7,775 nucleotides of DNA, from the NCBI GenBank assembly GCA_937927965.1, contig CALEZA010000029.1, forward strand, positions 1 through 7,775, given 5' to 3'. Under the pieces are notes generated by a model. That model was not told the DNA's origin and did no database searches. It saw only the letters and a program-made list of their open reading frames with translations. This document shows, in pieces, positions 1 through 7,775 of the stretch. Within the stretch, counting starts at the first letter, position 1, and each line of letters starts with the position of its first letter. The stretch comes from an uncultured Candidatus Planktophila sp. (GTDB lineage: Bacteria > Actinomycetota > Actinomycetes > Nanopelagicales > Nanopelagicaceae). The translations under genes and the position numbers were made by a program.

Positions 1-1889
1 TTAATTTCACCATCGACTGAACCCCATGGAAGTGCAACGAGAGCTTCATATGTTGGACCACCACCTCGGCCAACAGAGCCTCCGCGACCATGGAAGAGGC
101 GAAGCTTCACACCATGCTTCATCGCAACATCTCTCAAACGACGCTGAGCGCGGTGGATTTCCCACTGGCTAGTTGCAATACCAGCATCCTTATTGGAATC
201 TGAATATCCCAGCATGACTTCTTGTAGGTTACCGCGAAGAGTCACAAGGGAGCGGTATGTTGGATTAGAAAGTAGCTTCTCCAAAATATCTCCAGCAGCG
301 CGAAGCTCTGCAACAGTTTCAAGAAGTGGTGCAAATCCAACTTTGGCGATGCCCTTATCGAGATCCACAAGACCTGCATACTTGCCAAGAAGAACAGCGG
401 CAATCAAATCATCAGCGCCCTTTGTCATAGAGACGATGTATGTCTCAATGACTTCAGGACCAAAGCGTTCAATCAAATCTGAGATTGCCACAAAGGTATT
501 GAGAGTCTTTGCTCCCGCAGCATCGAGAGATGATGCGCTTCGCTTCAATCCGTTTGCCAGCTCTGAGATCAGAATAGGGAACTTCTCATCATGGCTCTTG
601 GCGAGATAGTCATCGCCGAAGAATTGAGCCAATGCATTGTGATGAGCATCAGAGTGCTCACGAATATCGAGTGTTGCATGTGTGAGGCCAAAAGCTGCCA
701 CTGTGCGGATTGTGCGCTCAAGAAGACCTGTGGCGATGAGCTCTCCACGATGAGCAAAGAGGGAATCACGCATCAATGTAAGGTCTGCAAGAAGCTCTGA
801 GGTATTGGCATAGTCACGGCCAGGAACATGTGGGCCACCTGCCGCATGGCGATTACGAGTAAAGGCAAGGCGATGCACAATCGCTGTTGCTTTAAGGCGA
901 TATGGCTCCTGCACATTAAGCCTTAAGAAGCGCTGTTCAAACTCAGGAATGTGCTTGAGATCTTCTTCAACGGATGCAGTGAGTTCAGGTGTCGCACCTG
1001 CAATACGAGTAGAGACAGAGAGCATTTGGCGAAGGCGGTCCATAGCAGCGATAGTGGTGCGAATAGCGTGGCCCACTTGAAGAACTACTGCATCCTCAGT
1101 TACTTGCGGAGTGATGTTGGGATTGCCATCTCTATCTCCGCCAATCCAAGTACCAAAGGTCAATGGGCGAGCTGTCACGGGCAATTCAATATCAAGTCGC
1201 TTGAGCTCTCTCGCAAAGTCATTGAGCACTTCAGGCACTGTCTGCTTTGCAAGGTCATCAAGATAATAGAGAGCATTCATCGCTTCATCGAGTGGCTCTG
1301 GACGATCCAAGCGCAATTCATCTGTCTGCCAGAGAAGATCAACTGTTTCTGCTAAACGCTCATCTTGTGTGACACTCTTGGGAAGATCAAGGAGAGTAGA
1401 AATCTCAGAGAGCTTTCCAAGAATGGAGCGACGCGCAGCCTCCGTTGGGTGAGCAGTAAAGACAGGTCGCACCTGAAGTTCAGACACCCACTTCTTGACA
1501 TCTTCTAATGTGAATTCATGTCCTGTTGCAGGATTCTTCTGTGCCTCAATAATGCGATCGACTGCTTGTGTGAGCCATGACTTTCCATCGCGACGGGCCT
1601 CTGAAATTACACGAGAGCGGTGTACCTGCTCTGCAACATTTGCTAAATGAAAGTAAGTACTAAATGCACGAACAAGATCGACTGCTTGCTCATCTGTAAT
1701 GTTGGCAAGAATTGCATCTTCGCCATCTTCACGAACTGCTTTACGCACCTTCTCAACGAGGTCGAGTAGTTCAGGTCCTTCTTGGCGAACAAGTGATTGA
1801 CCAAGGAGATCGCCCAAGCGGCGCACATCACTGCGAAGTGCTGCATCATCATTTGCGATGATTGCTGATGAGATCTGCTGCTGGGTCAC
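1..1889 (-). CDS. ppc: Phosphoenolpyruvate carboxylase, N-terminal two thirds (3' end outside window)
   Basis: This gene encodes the cytosolic anaplerotic enzyme that carboxylates PEP with bicarbonate to give oxaloacetate and phosphate. Reading the minus strand gives an uninterrupted frame of about 629 codons. Family motifs appear in the expected order: VFTAHPTE with the catalytic histidine at residue 147, GGDRDGNPN at 250-258, LDIREHSDAH with a conserved arginine at 410, GYSDSNKDAG at 561-570, and the glycine-rich FHGRGGSVGRGGGP loop starting near 599. The enzyme is usually about 900 residues, so roughly the last 270-300, including the C-terminal active-site and allosteric region, lie beyond base 1. 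The start is the GTG at 1887-1889. It is the only usable in-frame start between the upstream TGA and the conserved region, and it gives an N-terminus MTQQQISSAIIANDDAALRS followed by a family-typical RRLGDLLG segment. The ribosome site is weak (GAGAA about 8 bases upstream). The gene is divergent from mfd. The identity is certain; the exact start is likely. Confidence 0.97.
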   Translation of the reverse strand, partial: MTQQQISSAIIANDDAALRSDVRRLGDLLGQSLVRQEGPELLDLVEKVRKAVREDGEDAILANITDEQAVDLVRAFSTYFHLANVAEQVHRSRVISEARRDGKSWLTQAVDRIIEAQKNPATGHEFTLEDVKKWVSELQVRPVFTAHPTEAARRSILGKLSEISTLLDLPKSVTQDERLAETVDLLWQTDELRLDRPEPLDEAMNALYYLDDLAKQTVPEVLNDFARELKRLDIELPVTARPLTFGTWIGGDRDGNPNITPQVTEDAVVLQVGHAIRTTIAAMDRLRQMLSVSTRIAGATPELTASVEEDLKHIPEFEQRFLRLNVQEPYRLKATAIVHRLAFTRNRHAAGGPHVPGRDYANTSELLADLTLMRDSLFAHRGELIATGLLERTIRTVAAFGLTHATLDIREHSDAHHNALAQFFGDDYLAKSHDEKFPILISELANGLKRSASSLDAAGAKTLNTFVAISDLIERFGPEVIETYIVSMTKGADDLIAAVLLGKYAGLVDLDKGIAKVGFAPLLETVAELRAAGDILEKLLSNPTYRSLVTLRGNLQEVMLGYSDSNKDAGIATSQWEIHRAQRRLRDVAMKHGVKLRLFHGRGGSVGRGGGPTYEALVALPWGSVDGEI

Positions 1890-1961
1890 AGGGTAATTCT
1901 CGCATTCATCGCCCCAGCTTTGAGACGCTACATCTCATTATTCGAAATCATCGACAGGGGC

Positions 1962-1967
1962 TACTAT
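1962..1967 (+). promoter_or_regulatory. Possible -10 element of the mfd promoter
   Basis: TACTAT matches the TAnnnT form of a sigma-A type -10 box, 62 bases before the chosen mfd start. There is no recognisable -35 hexamer 16-18 bases upstream (the sequence there reads TTATTCG). If it is used, transcription would begin around 1974 and the hairpin at 1980-2004 would lie almost at the 5' end of the mRNA. This is a weak call. Confidence 0.25.
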
Positions 1968-1979
1968 TGGATTAGTCGA

Positions 1980-2004
1980 GCCCCCCTTCTTTCTGAAGTG
2001 GGGC
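1980..2004 (+). repeat. GC-rich inverted repeat (hairpin) in the mfd leader
   Basis: Bases 1980-1989 (GCCCCCCTTC) pair with 1995-2004 (GAAGTGGGGC) around a five-base loop TTTCT. This forms a 10-position stem with one internal mismatch (C1985 against T1999). It ends 11 bases before the Shine-Dalgarno of mfd. No run of T follows on either strand, so it does not look like an intrinsic terminator. It could be a 5' UTR stabilising or regulatory stem-loop, or a protein-binding inverted repeat. The pairing is seen directly; the function is unknown. Confidence 0.55.
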
Positions 2005-2015
2005 ATAGGCGCGTT

Positions 2016-2023
2016 GGAAGGAG
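2016..2023 (+). promoter_or_regulatory. Strong ribosome binding site of mfd
   Basis: GGAAGGAG is a near-perfect Shine-Dalgarno. Two tandem ATG codons follow at 2027 and 2030. The spacing from the end of the GGAG is 3 bases to the first and 6 to the second, so the second ATG is favoured. Confidence 0.75.
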
Positions 2024-2029
2024 CTCATG

Positions 2030-5000
2030 ATGAGAGGCTTATTGGCCCACCTTGAGGCAGATGGCTCTCTCGCTCAATCGCTCTCCAGCCATCAGCGTGT
2101 AATTTCGCCATCTTCTGCCAATCCATTTTTGATTGCAGCCCTTGCCGCCACAGATCCCATCCTTGTGGTGACAAGCTCAAGTCGCGGTGCCGAAGATCTC
2201 GCAGAAGATCTCCGCAATCTTCATCCAACTGTCTTTGAATTTCCTGCATGGGAGACCCTTCCTCATGAGCGCCTGAGTCCTCGAAGTGACACTGTGGCTC
2301 AGCGCATTAAAACTCTTAGCGCTCTGCGCGATTTAGAAAAAGGCGAGCGAGCAATTGTCGTTGCACCCATTCGAAGCGTTATTCATCGCTTTATTGCCTC
2401 CCTTGCATCTGAACCTCTACGCACTATTGAACTCGGTCAAGAGGTTTCACTGACCGAATTGATTGAACATTTCTCAGCTCTCTCTTACACCCGCACAGAT
2501 CTCGTTGAAAAGCGAGGGGAGTTTGCGGTGAGAGGCGGAATTGTCGATGTCTTCTTACCTCTTGCAGATTACCCAGTGCGAATCGATTTCTTTGGAGATG
2601 AGATTGAAGAGCTTGCCTACTTTGATATCTCAGATCAGCGGACCACTAAACCTGTTATTGGATCTCTTGCAATCATTCCGTGCAGAGAAATGCTGATTAC
2701 GGATGCAATTAAGGAAAAAGCAGAAAAACTCAAAACCAGATTTCCAGGTGCTATTGAAGTATTAGAAAAAATATCTCAAGGCATCAGTGTTGATGGAATG
2801 GAATCACTTATTCCATTCTTAGTTGATGACCATGCAACTATCTTTGATCGAATTGACCCAAAGAGCCGCATCATCTTTATCGATGAGGAGCGGATTAAAT
2901 CTCGCACGGCAGATTTGATTGAGACTAATGAAGAATTCCTGCAAGCTTCATGGTCGAGCGCATCCATTGGCGCAGATGCTCCAATGCCAGTAGATAAGGT
3001 CACTTATCTTGATTGGCAAGAGCTGCAAGATGAAATCAGTCGTCACCAGATGCAGAGCACATCCCTGAATACCTTTGGCACAGACCTCGATGAGAGCGCC
3101 TATTTCACAGACTTTGCACCGATTGAACCTATGAGAGGTAATGTGGAAAGGCTCTGCCAGCTCCTCGGAGATGGACTCAATCAGCGTCAAATCGTGCTCT
3201 TTGCAGCAACCGGTCATGGCATGGCTGAGAGATATGCAGGAATCTTTAGAGATGCAGATCTGCCTGTGCAATTGGTGCAAGGTGGGCTAACAGCTCGTCC
3301 CACCAAGGGCTCAATTCACATCTTCCAATCAACTCTTTCCCATGGATTTACAAGTGAAGATTTAGAAGTTCTCTTTATTACTGAGCGAGATCTCTCTGGC
3401 AGTAAGGTCACATCAAAAGATGCTGCCCGCATGCCAACAAAACGCAAGCAGGCTATCGATCCTCTTGAATTAAGAGCGGGAGATTTTGTTGTTCACGAAC
3501 AACATGGAATCGGCCGCTATATGGAGATGGCACAGCGCACAGTAGGGGGAGTCACTAGAGAATATTTGGTGATTGAGTATGCACCAGCAAAGCGTGGTCA
3601 ACCGGGAGATCGCATCTTTGTTCCTACCGACACTCTTGAACAAATTAGTAAGTATGTGGGTGGTGAAGCACCTGCAGTCCACCGCATCGGAAGCGGTGAG
3701 TGGCAGAAGGCAAAGGGTCGTGCTCGCAAAGCGGTGCGACAGATTGCAGGAGAGCTCATTCGACTCTATGCAGCCCGCACAAGTGCTCCTGGATATGCGT
3801 TCTCACCAGATACTCCATGGCAGCGTGAACTAGAAGATGCCTTCTCTTATATTGAAACTCCAGATCAACTTTCCACAATTGAAGATGTCAAGCGCGATAT
3901 GGAGCGCCCATATCCAATGGATCGCATCATCTGTGGTGATGTGGGATATGGAAAGACTGAGATTGCAATTCGTGCTGCATTTAAAGCGGTGCAAGATGGC
4001 AAGCAGGTTGCAGTTCTTGTCCCCACCACGCTTCTTGTGCAGCAGCACTCCAAAACTTTTGCAGAGCGATATGCAGGATTTCCTATCAAGGTCTCAGGCA
4101 TCTCTCGCTTTAATACCGCTAAGGAATCTAAGGAAATCTTGAAGGAGTTAGAGACAGGTTCTCTTGATGTGATTGTGGGAACTCATCGACTTCTCTCCTC
4201 TGATGTGGTCTTTAAGGATTTAGGCCTTGTCATTGTTGATGAGGAGCAACGCTTTGGCGTGGAGCAGAAAGAATCGCTGAAGAAGATGCGTACGACAGTC
4301 GATGTCTTGGCGATGTCTGCAACGCCTATTCCACGCACACTTGAGATGGCTGTGACAGGTATTCGTGAGATGTCCACGATCACTACCCCTCCTGAGGAGC
4401 GCCATCCCATTCTGACTTATGTGGGACCTGCAGATGAGGCGCAGATAAAAGCAGCTATTCACCGTGAACTCTTGCGTGATGGTCAGATCTTCTATCTTCA
4501 CAATCGCGTGGAAAGTATTGATCGTGCCGCATCCCATATTCAAGAACTGATTCCTGAAGCTCGCGTGCGAGTGGCTCATGGTCAGATGAGTGAGACTCAA
4601 TTAGAAGATGTGATTCTAGGTTTTTGGAATAGAGATTTCGATGTTTTGGTTTGCACCACCATTGTTGAGAGCGGGCTAGATATTCCCAATGCAAACACTT
4701 TGATTGTTGAACATGCAGAAAACTTTGGACTCTCGCAGCTTCACCAATTGCGTGGCCGCGTGGGAAGAGGTCGTGAACGAGGATATGCCTACTTCCTCTA
4801 TCCAGCAGATAAGCCATTAACAGAAGTTGCACTCGATCGCCTTAAGACGATTGCGACAAACACCGATCTTGGTTCAGGAATGAGAGTTGCTCTTAAAGAT
4901 TTGGAGATTCGAGGAGCAGGAAATCTTCTTGGCGGAGAGCAATCAGGACATATCGCTGATGTGGGATTTGATCTCTATATGCGCATGGTGGGAGAGGCAG

Positions 5001-5512
5001 TCAACGATTACAAATCTGGAATTGTCGAGGGCGAAGAAGTTAACCATGAATGCAAAATCGAATTACCTATTAATGCACACCTGTCTGAGAGTTATGTGCC
5101 AGGAGAGAGACTTCGCTTAGATCTCTATCGCAGATTGGCAGATGTGAAGAGCGAGAGCGATGTTGATTCCATTCGAGAAGAACTCATCGATCGCTTCGGG
5201 GAACTTCCTGAGGAAGCTATTGCACTACTTGAAGTGGCACTTCTTCGAGCCTTTGCTAAGTCCCATGGAATTCGAGAGGTAGTTCTCTCTGGAAAGTATG
5301 TGAGGATCTCACCTCTAGTCCTGCCTGAGTCCAAGCAGCTCAAATTGGCCCGCATCTTCCCTTCATCGCTCTATAAATCTCAGAGTTCGACTGTGATGGT
5401 GGCCATTCCCCGAACGGGAGCCTGGACCCCTCCTGCACACGGAGTTGAGAAATTAGGGGATACTTCTACCCTAGCGTTTGCTCGCCAAGCGCTGAAAGAG
5501 TTAACAGAGTAG
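2030..5512 (+). CDS. mfd: Transcription-repair coupling factor Mfd
   Basis: Mfd is a DNA translocase that removes RNA polymerase stalled at lesions and recruits UvrA to start nucleotide excision repair. The 1160-residue product is full length for the family. Its N-terminal third (about 40-300) is the UvrB-like module, including EKRGEFAVRGGIVDVF near 160. A CarD-type RNA-polymerase-interacting domain follows at about 480-550 (GDFVVHEQHGIGRY). The helicase core carries Walker A GDVGYGKT at 636-643, DEEQ at 737-740, SATPIPRT from 763 and QLRGRVGR at 906-913. The TRG translocation motif RGAGNLLGGEQSG is at 961-973. The C-terminal TRCF domain contains YVPGERLRLDLYRRL near 1022. The N-terminal module has no Walker A, as is usual for Mfd. 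The second of two tandem ATGs is chosen because of Shine-Dalgarno spacing; starting at 2027 adds one Met. It is the first gene of the plus-strand cluster, and I see no frameshift or missing motif. Confidence 0.98.
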   Translation: MRGLLAHLEADGSLAQSLSSHQRVISPSSANPFLIAALAATDPILVVTSSSRGAEDLAEDLRNLHPTVFEFPAWETLPHERLSPRSDTVAQRIKTLSALRDLEKGERAIVVAPIRSVIHRFIASLASEPLRTIELGQEVSLTELIEHFSALSYTRTDLVEKRGEFAVRGGIVDVFLPLADYPVRIDFFGDEIEELAYFDISDQRTTKPVIGSLAIIPCREMLITDAIKEKAEKLKTRFPGAIEVLEKISQGISVDGMESLIPFLVDDHATIFDRIDPKSRIIFIDEERIKSRTADLIETNEEFLQASWSSASIGADAPMPVDKVTYLDWQELQDEISRHQMQSTSLNTFGTDLDESAYFTDFAPIEPMRGNVERLCQLLGDGLNQRQIVLFAATGHGMAERYAGIFRDADLPVQLVQGGLTARPTKGSIHIFQSTLSHGFTSEDLEVLFITERDLSGSKVTSKDAARMPTKRKQAIDPLELRAGDFVVHEQHGIGRYMEMAQRTVGGVTREYLVIEYAPAKRGQPGDRIFVPTDTLEQISKYVGGEAPAVHRIGSGEWQKAKGRARKAVRQIAGELIRLYAARTSAPGYAFSPDTPWQRELEDAFSYIETPDQLSTIEDVKRDMERPYPMDRIICGDVGYGKTEIAIRAAFKAVQDGKQVAVLVPTTLLVQQHSKTFAERYAGFPIKVSGISRFNTAKESKEILKELETGSLDVIVGTHRLLSSDVVFKDLGLVIVDEEQRFGVEQKESLKKMRTTVDVLAMSATPIPRTLEMAVTGIREMSTITTPPEERHPILTYVGPADEAQIKAAIHRELLRDGQIFYLHNRVESIDRAASHIQELIPEARVRVAHGQMSETQLEDVILGFWNRDFDVLVCTTIVESGLDIPNANTLIVEHAENFGLSQLHQLRGRVGRGRERGYAYFLYPADKPLTEVALDRLKTIATNTDLGSGMRVALKDLEIRGAGNLLGGEQSGHIADVGFDLYMRMVGEAVNDYKSGIVEGEEVNHECKIELPINAHLSESYVPGERLRLDLYRRLADVKSESDVDSIREELIDRFGELPEEAIALLEVALLRAFAKSHGIREVVLSGKYVRISPLVLPESKQLKLARIFPSSLYKSQSSTVMVAIPRTGAWTPPAHGVEKLGDTSTLAFARQALKELTE

Positions 5513-5539
5513 GTGCGAAGAGCGCATCTCTTAGATATC

Positions 5540-5543
5540 GGAG
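5540..5543 (+). promoter_or_regulatory. Ribosome binding site fixing a GTG start for the lipoprotein gene
   Basis: GGAG lies 6 bases before GTG at 5550. This supports GTG as the start, immediately followed by the Lys-Lys of a signal peptide. The site lies in the 37-base gap after the mfd stop. Confidence 0.6.
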
Positions 5544-5549
5544 TTCGTT

Positions 5550-6158
5550 GTGAAGAAGATTCTCGCCCTTATTGCTGCAGTATCACTCCTTGGCCTTACT
5601 GCTTGTGGTCAGGTAAATAGCGCTGCAACCCTTGGCGATATCTCGATCTCACAGTCAGAGCTCCAAGGACATGTTGACCTACTCCTTGCAGAGCGCGAGA
5701 AGCAGGACACATCACAGTTGCAGCTCGAAACGGGTGCAGAGCTCAATCGCAGCCAACTTCGCTTTTTGATCATCACAACTATCTTTGATGAGATTGCAAA
5801 GGAGCTCAAGCTCTCCATCACAAAGACAGAACTTGCTACAACTCGTTCCGAGATGGTCACGCAAAGTGGTGGAGAGAGCGCATTTGCAGGCAACCTCGTT
5901 GCAGCACAGATTGCATCTACTAACTTTGATCGTTATGTCCGCGCAATCATCATCTCTGACAAATTAGCTGCAGCCCTCAAGGAATCAGGAATTGCTGAAG
6001 AAGAAGTCAGCTCAAAGATTTCAGAGCTTGTCACTGCAAAGGGCAAGGAAATGAAAATCACTGTTAATCCACGCTATGGAGCTTGGGATCAAGAGACCGG
6101 CGATATCGTCGCTTTTGATTCAGCTGGCTCTGCTGTGAAATCTTCACAAACAGAGTAA
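5550..6158 (+). CDS. Predicted lipoprotein with SurA N-terminal-like domain
   Basis: The 202-residue product begins with a classic lipoprotein signal peptide: two lysines, a hydrophobic stretch at 4-17, and a lipobox LTAC with the lipidated cysteine at residue 19. It is therefore expected to be anchored on the outer face of the cytoplasmic membrane. Residues about 25-155 (LGDISISQSELQ, then a helical segment with SQLRFLIITTIFDEIAKELKLSIT) resemble the chaperone-like N-terminal domain of SurA/PrsA-type foldases. No rotamase (parvulin) domain follows. The C-terminal end carries NPRYGAWD at 173-180, which I recall as typical of actinobacterial SurA-N lipoproteins, then a short polar tail. It starts at GTG, 37 bases after mfd, and ends 10 bases before mazG, so it is probably co-transcribed with both. 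A periplasm-side folding or envelope role is inferred from the domain; the actual substrate is unknown. The lipoprotein call is firm and the SurA-like call is moderate. Confidence 0.85.
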   Translation: MKKILALIAAVSLLGLTACGQVNSAATLGDISISQSELQGHVDLLLAEREKQDTSQLQLETGAELNRSQLRFLIITTIFDEIAKELKLSITKTELATTRSEMVTQSGGESAFAGNLVAAQIASTNFDRYVRAIIISDKLAAALKESGIAEEEVSSKISELVTAKGKEMKITVNPRYGAWDQETGDIVAFDSAGSAVKSSQTE

Positions 6159-6168
6159 GTAAGAACTT

Positions 6169-6828
6169 ATGACAACACCTCAATTTGGTTCAGAGCTTCT
6201 GCGCCTAGTTGAGGTGATGGATCGCCTGCGCTCACCTGGTGGATGTGAATGGGATGCCCAGCAAACCCATGAATCCCTTATTAAATATCTCCTTGAAGAG
6301 TCATACGAATTTATCGATGCGATAGAAACAGATGATCGCCAAGGCATGAAAGAAGAACTCGGTGATGTTCTTCTGCAGGTCTATTTCCACTCTCGCATCG
6401 CTGAAGATCATCCAACCGACCCTTTTACTATCGATGATGTTGCAGGTGCAATTGCGGATAAGCTCATTGGTCGCCACCCCCATGTCTTTGCAGGTCTTGA
6501 AGTCAGCGGCACTGAAGAGATAATTGAAAATTGGGAAGCGATTAAGGCAAAGGAGAAGGGGCGCACATCAGCTATTGATGGAGTTGCTATGTCACAACCT
6601 GCACTGCCTTTGATGTCTAAGTTGATCTATCGCGCAGATAAGTATGGAAATACTCTCTCCATCCCAGCATTTGAAAGCTCAGAGCCAGCCACAGAAGAGA
6701 GCGTGGGACGAGCTCTCGCATCAGTGATTGCTTGGGCATATGAGCATGAAATCGACCCTGAATTAGCCCTGAGGGCGCAGGCTCACGCAGCAATTCGAGA
6801 GATTCAGGCCCAGCAAGGCTCGCGGTAA
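6169..6828 (+). CDS. mazG: Nucleoside triphosphate pyrophosphohydrolase MazG
   Basis: MazG hydrolyses (d)NTPs to NMP and pyrophosphate in the cytosol. It helps to clear non-canonical nucleotides and, in some bacteria, influences the stringent response. The 219-residue product has the all-alpha family signature: SPGGCEWDAQQTHESL at 22-37, the metal-binding EExxE at E43, E44 and E47, ELGD with E63 and D66, KLIGRHPHVF at 98-107 and NWEAIKAKEK at 121-130. E. coli MazG is about 263 residues with two MazG domains. Here the second is shortened and degenerate: EESVGRALASVIAWAYEHEIDPELALR (about 176-202) keeps the DPE-ALR part but lacks the ExGD acidic motif. Only the first domain is therefore likely to be catalytic. 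The start ATG is 10 bases after the lipoprotein stop, with only a weak ribosome site (TAAGAAC), so translational coupling is plausible. The family identity is clear. Confidence 0.95.
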   Translation: MTTPQFGSELLRLVEVMDRLRSPGGCEWDAQQTHESLIKYLLEESYEFIDAIETDDRQGMKEELGDVLLQVYFHSRIAEDHPTDPFTIDDVAGAIADKLIGRHPHVFAGLEVSGTEEIIENWEAIKAKEKGRTSAIDGVAMSQPALPLMSKLIYRADKYGNTLSIPAFESSEPATEESVGRALASVIAWAYEHEIDPELALRAQAHAAIREIQAQQGSR

Positions 6829-6861
6829 GATTGGCACAGGTCGTTCAACGATGAGCGCTGA

Positions 6862-7775
<914 letters not shown>

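Larger units (their letters stand above)
1890..2029. other. Divergent ppc-mfd intergenic region
   Basis: This 140-base non-coding gap must hold promoters for both ppc (minus) and mfd (plus). No open frame of note is present. For the plus strand, TACTAT at 1962-1967 fits an actinobacterial -10 pattern (TAnnnT), but no good -35 lies at the right distance; a TCGACA at 1951-1956 is too close. For the minus strand, an AT-rich AATAAT (complement of 1937-1942) is a possible -10, again without a convincing -35. A GC-rich hairpin occupies 1980-2004. The assignment as a regulatory region rests on gene orientation rather than on clear promoter consensus. Confidence 0.7.

Noticed and set aside
193..609. 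138-codon plus-strand open frame opposite ppc
   Set aside because: It lies antisense to the GYSDSNKDAG and downstream regions of ppc, has low-complexity Ser/Arg-rich composition and no ribosome site or family resemblance; it is a shadow of the real gene.
951..1355. 134-codon plus-strand open frame opposite ppc
   Set aside because: It overlaps the strongly conserved GGDRDGNPN part of ppc on the other strand and has no recognisable motif; the coding signal belongs to ppc.
1941..1956. Possible SOS (LexA) box upstream of mfd, from TTCGAA followed by ATCGAC
   Set aside because: The actinobacterial LexA site needs a palindrome of the TCGAAC-N4-GTTCGA type. Here only one half-site resembles it and the right half does not pair, so there is no real support for SOS control.
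1980..2004. Intrinsic terminator between ppc and mfd
   Set aside because: The two genes are divergent, so no transcript should end here, and neither strand has a T-tract after the stem.
4220..4832. Two minus-strand open frames of about 125 codons opposite the mfd helicase region
   Set aside because: They lie opposite the DEEQ to QLRGRVGR helicase core of mfd and are rich in His, Cys and Ser as expected for antisense translation; neither has an upstream ribosome site I can support.

Overview
The window looks like an ordinary core-chromosome segment of a moderately low-GC actinobacterium. The gene order, mfd, then a SurA-N-type lipoprotein, then mazG, then eno, is the one I associate with Actinobacteria, where mfd, mazG, a lipoprotein and eno cluster in mycobacteria and streptomycetes. 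The phosphoenolpyruvate carboxylase also has an actinobacterial-style N-terminus. The base composition is clearly lower in G+C than Streptomyces or Mycobacterium. Freshwater lineages such as Nanopelagicales (acI; Planktophila/Nanopelagicus-like) are a plausible source, but this is an inference from composition and synteny, not a sequence match.

Layout: on the minus strand, positions 1-1889 hold the first ~630 codons of ppc (PEP carboxylase), whose 3' end lies outside the window. A 140-base divergent intergenic region (1890-2029) follows. It contains a GC-rich hairpin just ahead of a strong Shine-Dalgarno sequence. The remaining four genes all read on the plus strand: mfd (transcription-repair coupling factor, complete), a 202-residue predicted lipoprotein with a SurA N-terminal-like region, mazG (NTP pyrophosphohydrolase), and the first 288 codons of eno (enolase), which runs off the right end. 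The gaps are 37 bases (mfd to lipoprotein), 10 bases (lipoprotein to mazG) and 81 bases (mazG to eno). This suggests mfd-lipoprotein-mazG are co-transcribed, while eno may also have its own promoter.

Functionally, ppc and eno sit at the PEP node of central metabolism: enolase makes PEP and PEP carboxylase consumes it to refill oxaloacetate. Mfd and MazG are both genome-maintenance or nucleotide-housekeeping proteins. The lipoprotein is the least understood member. I see no mobile elements, CRISPR arrays, RNA genes, phage genes or broken genes, and no convincing new system. The points worth a second look are modest: the mfd leader hairpin, the orphan SurA-N lipoprotein, the degenerate second half of MazG, and an inverted repeat straddling the mazG stop codon.
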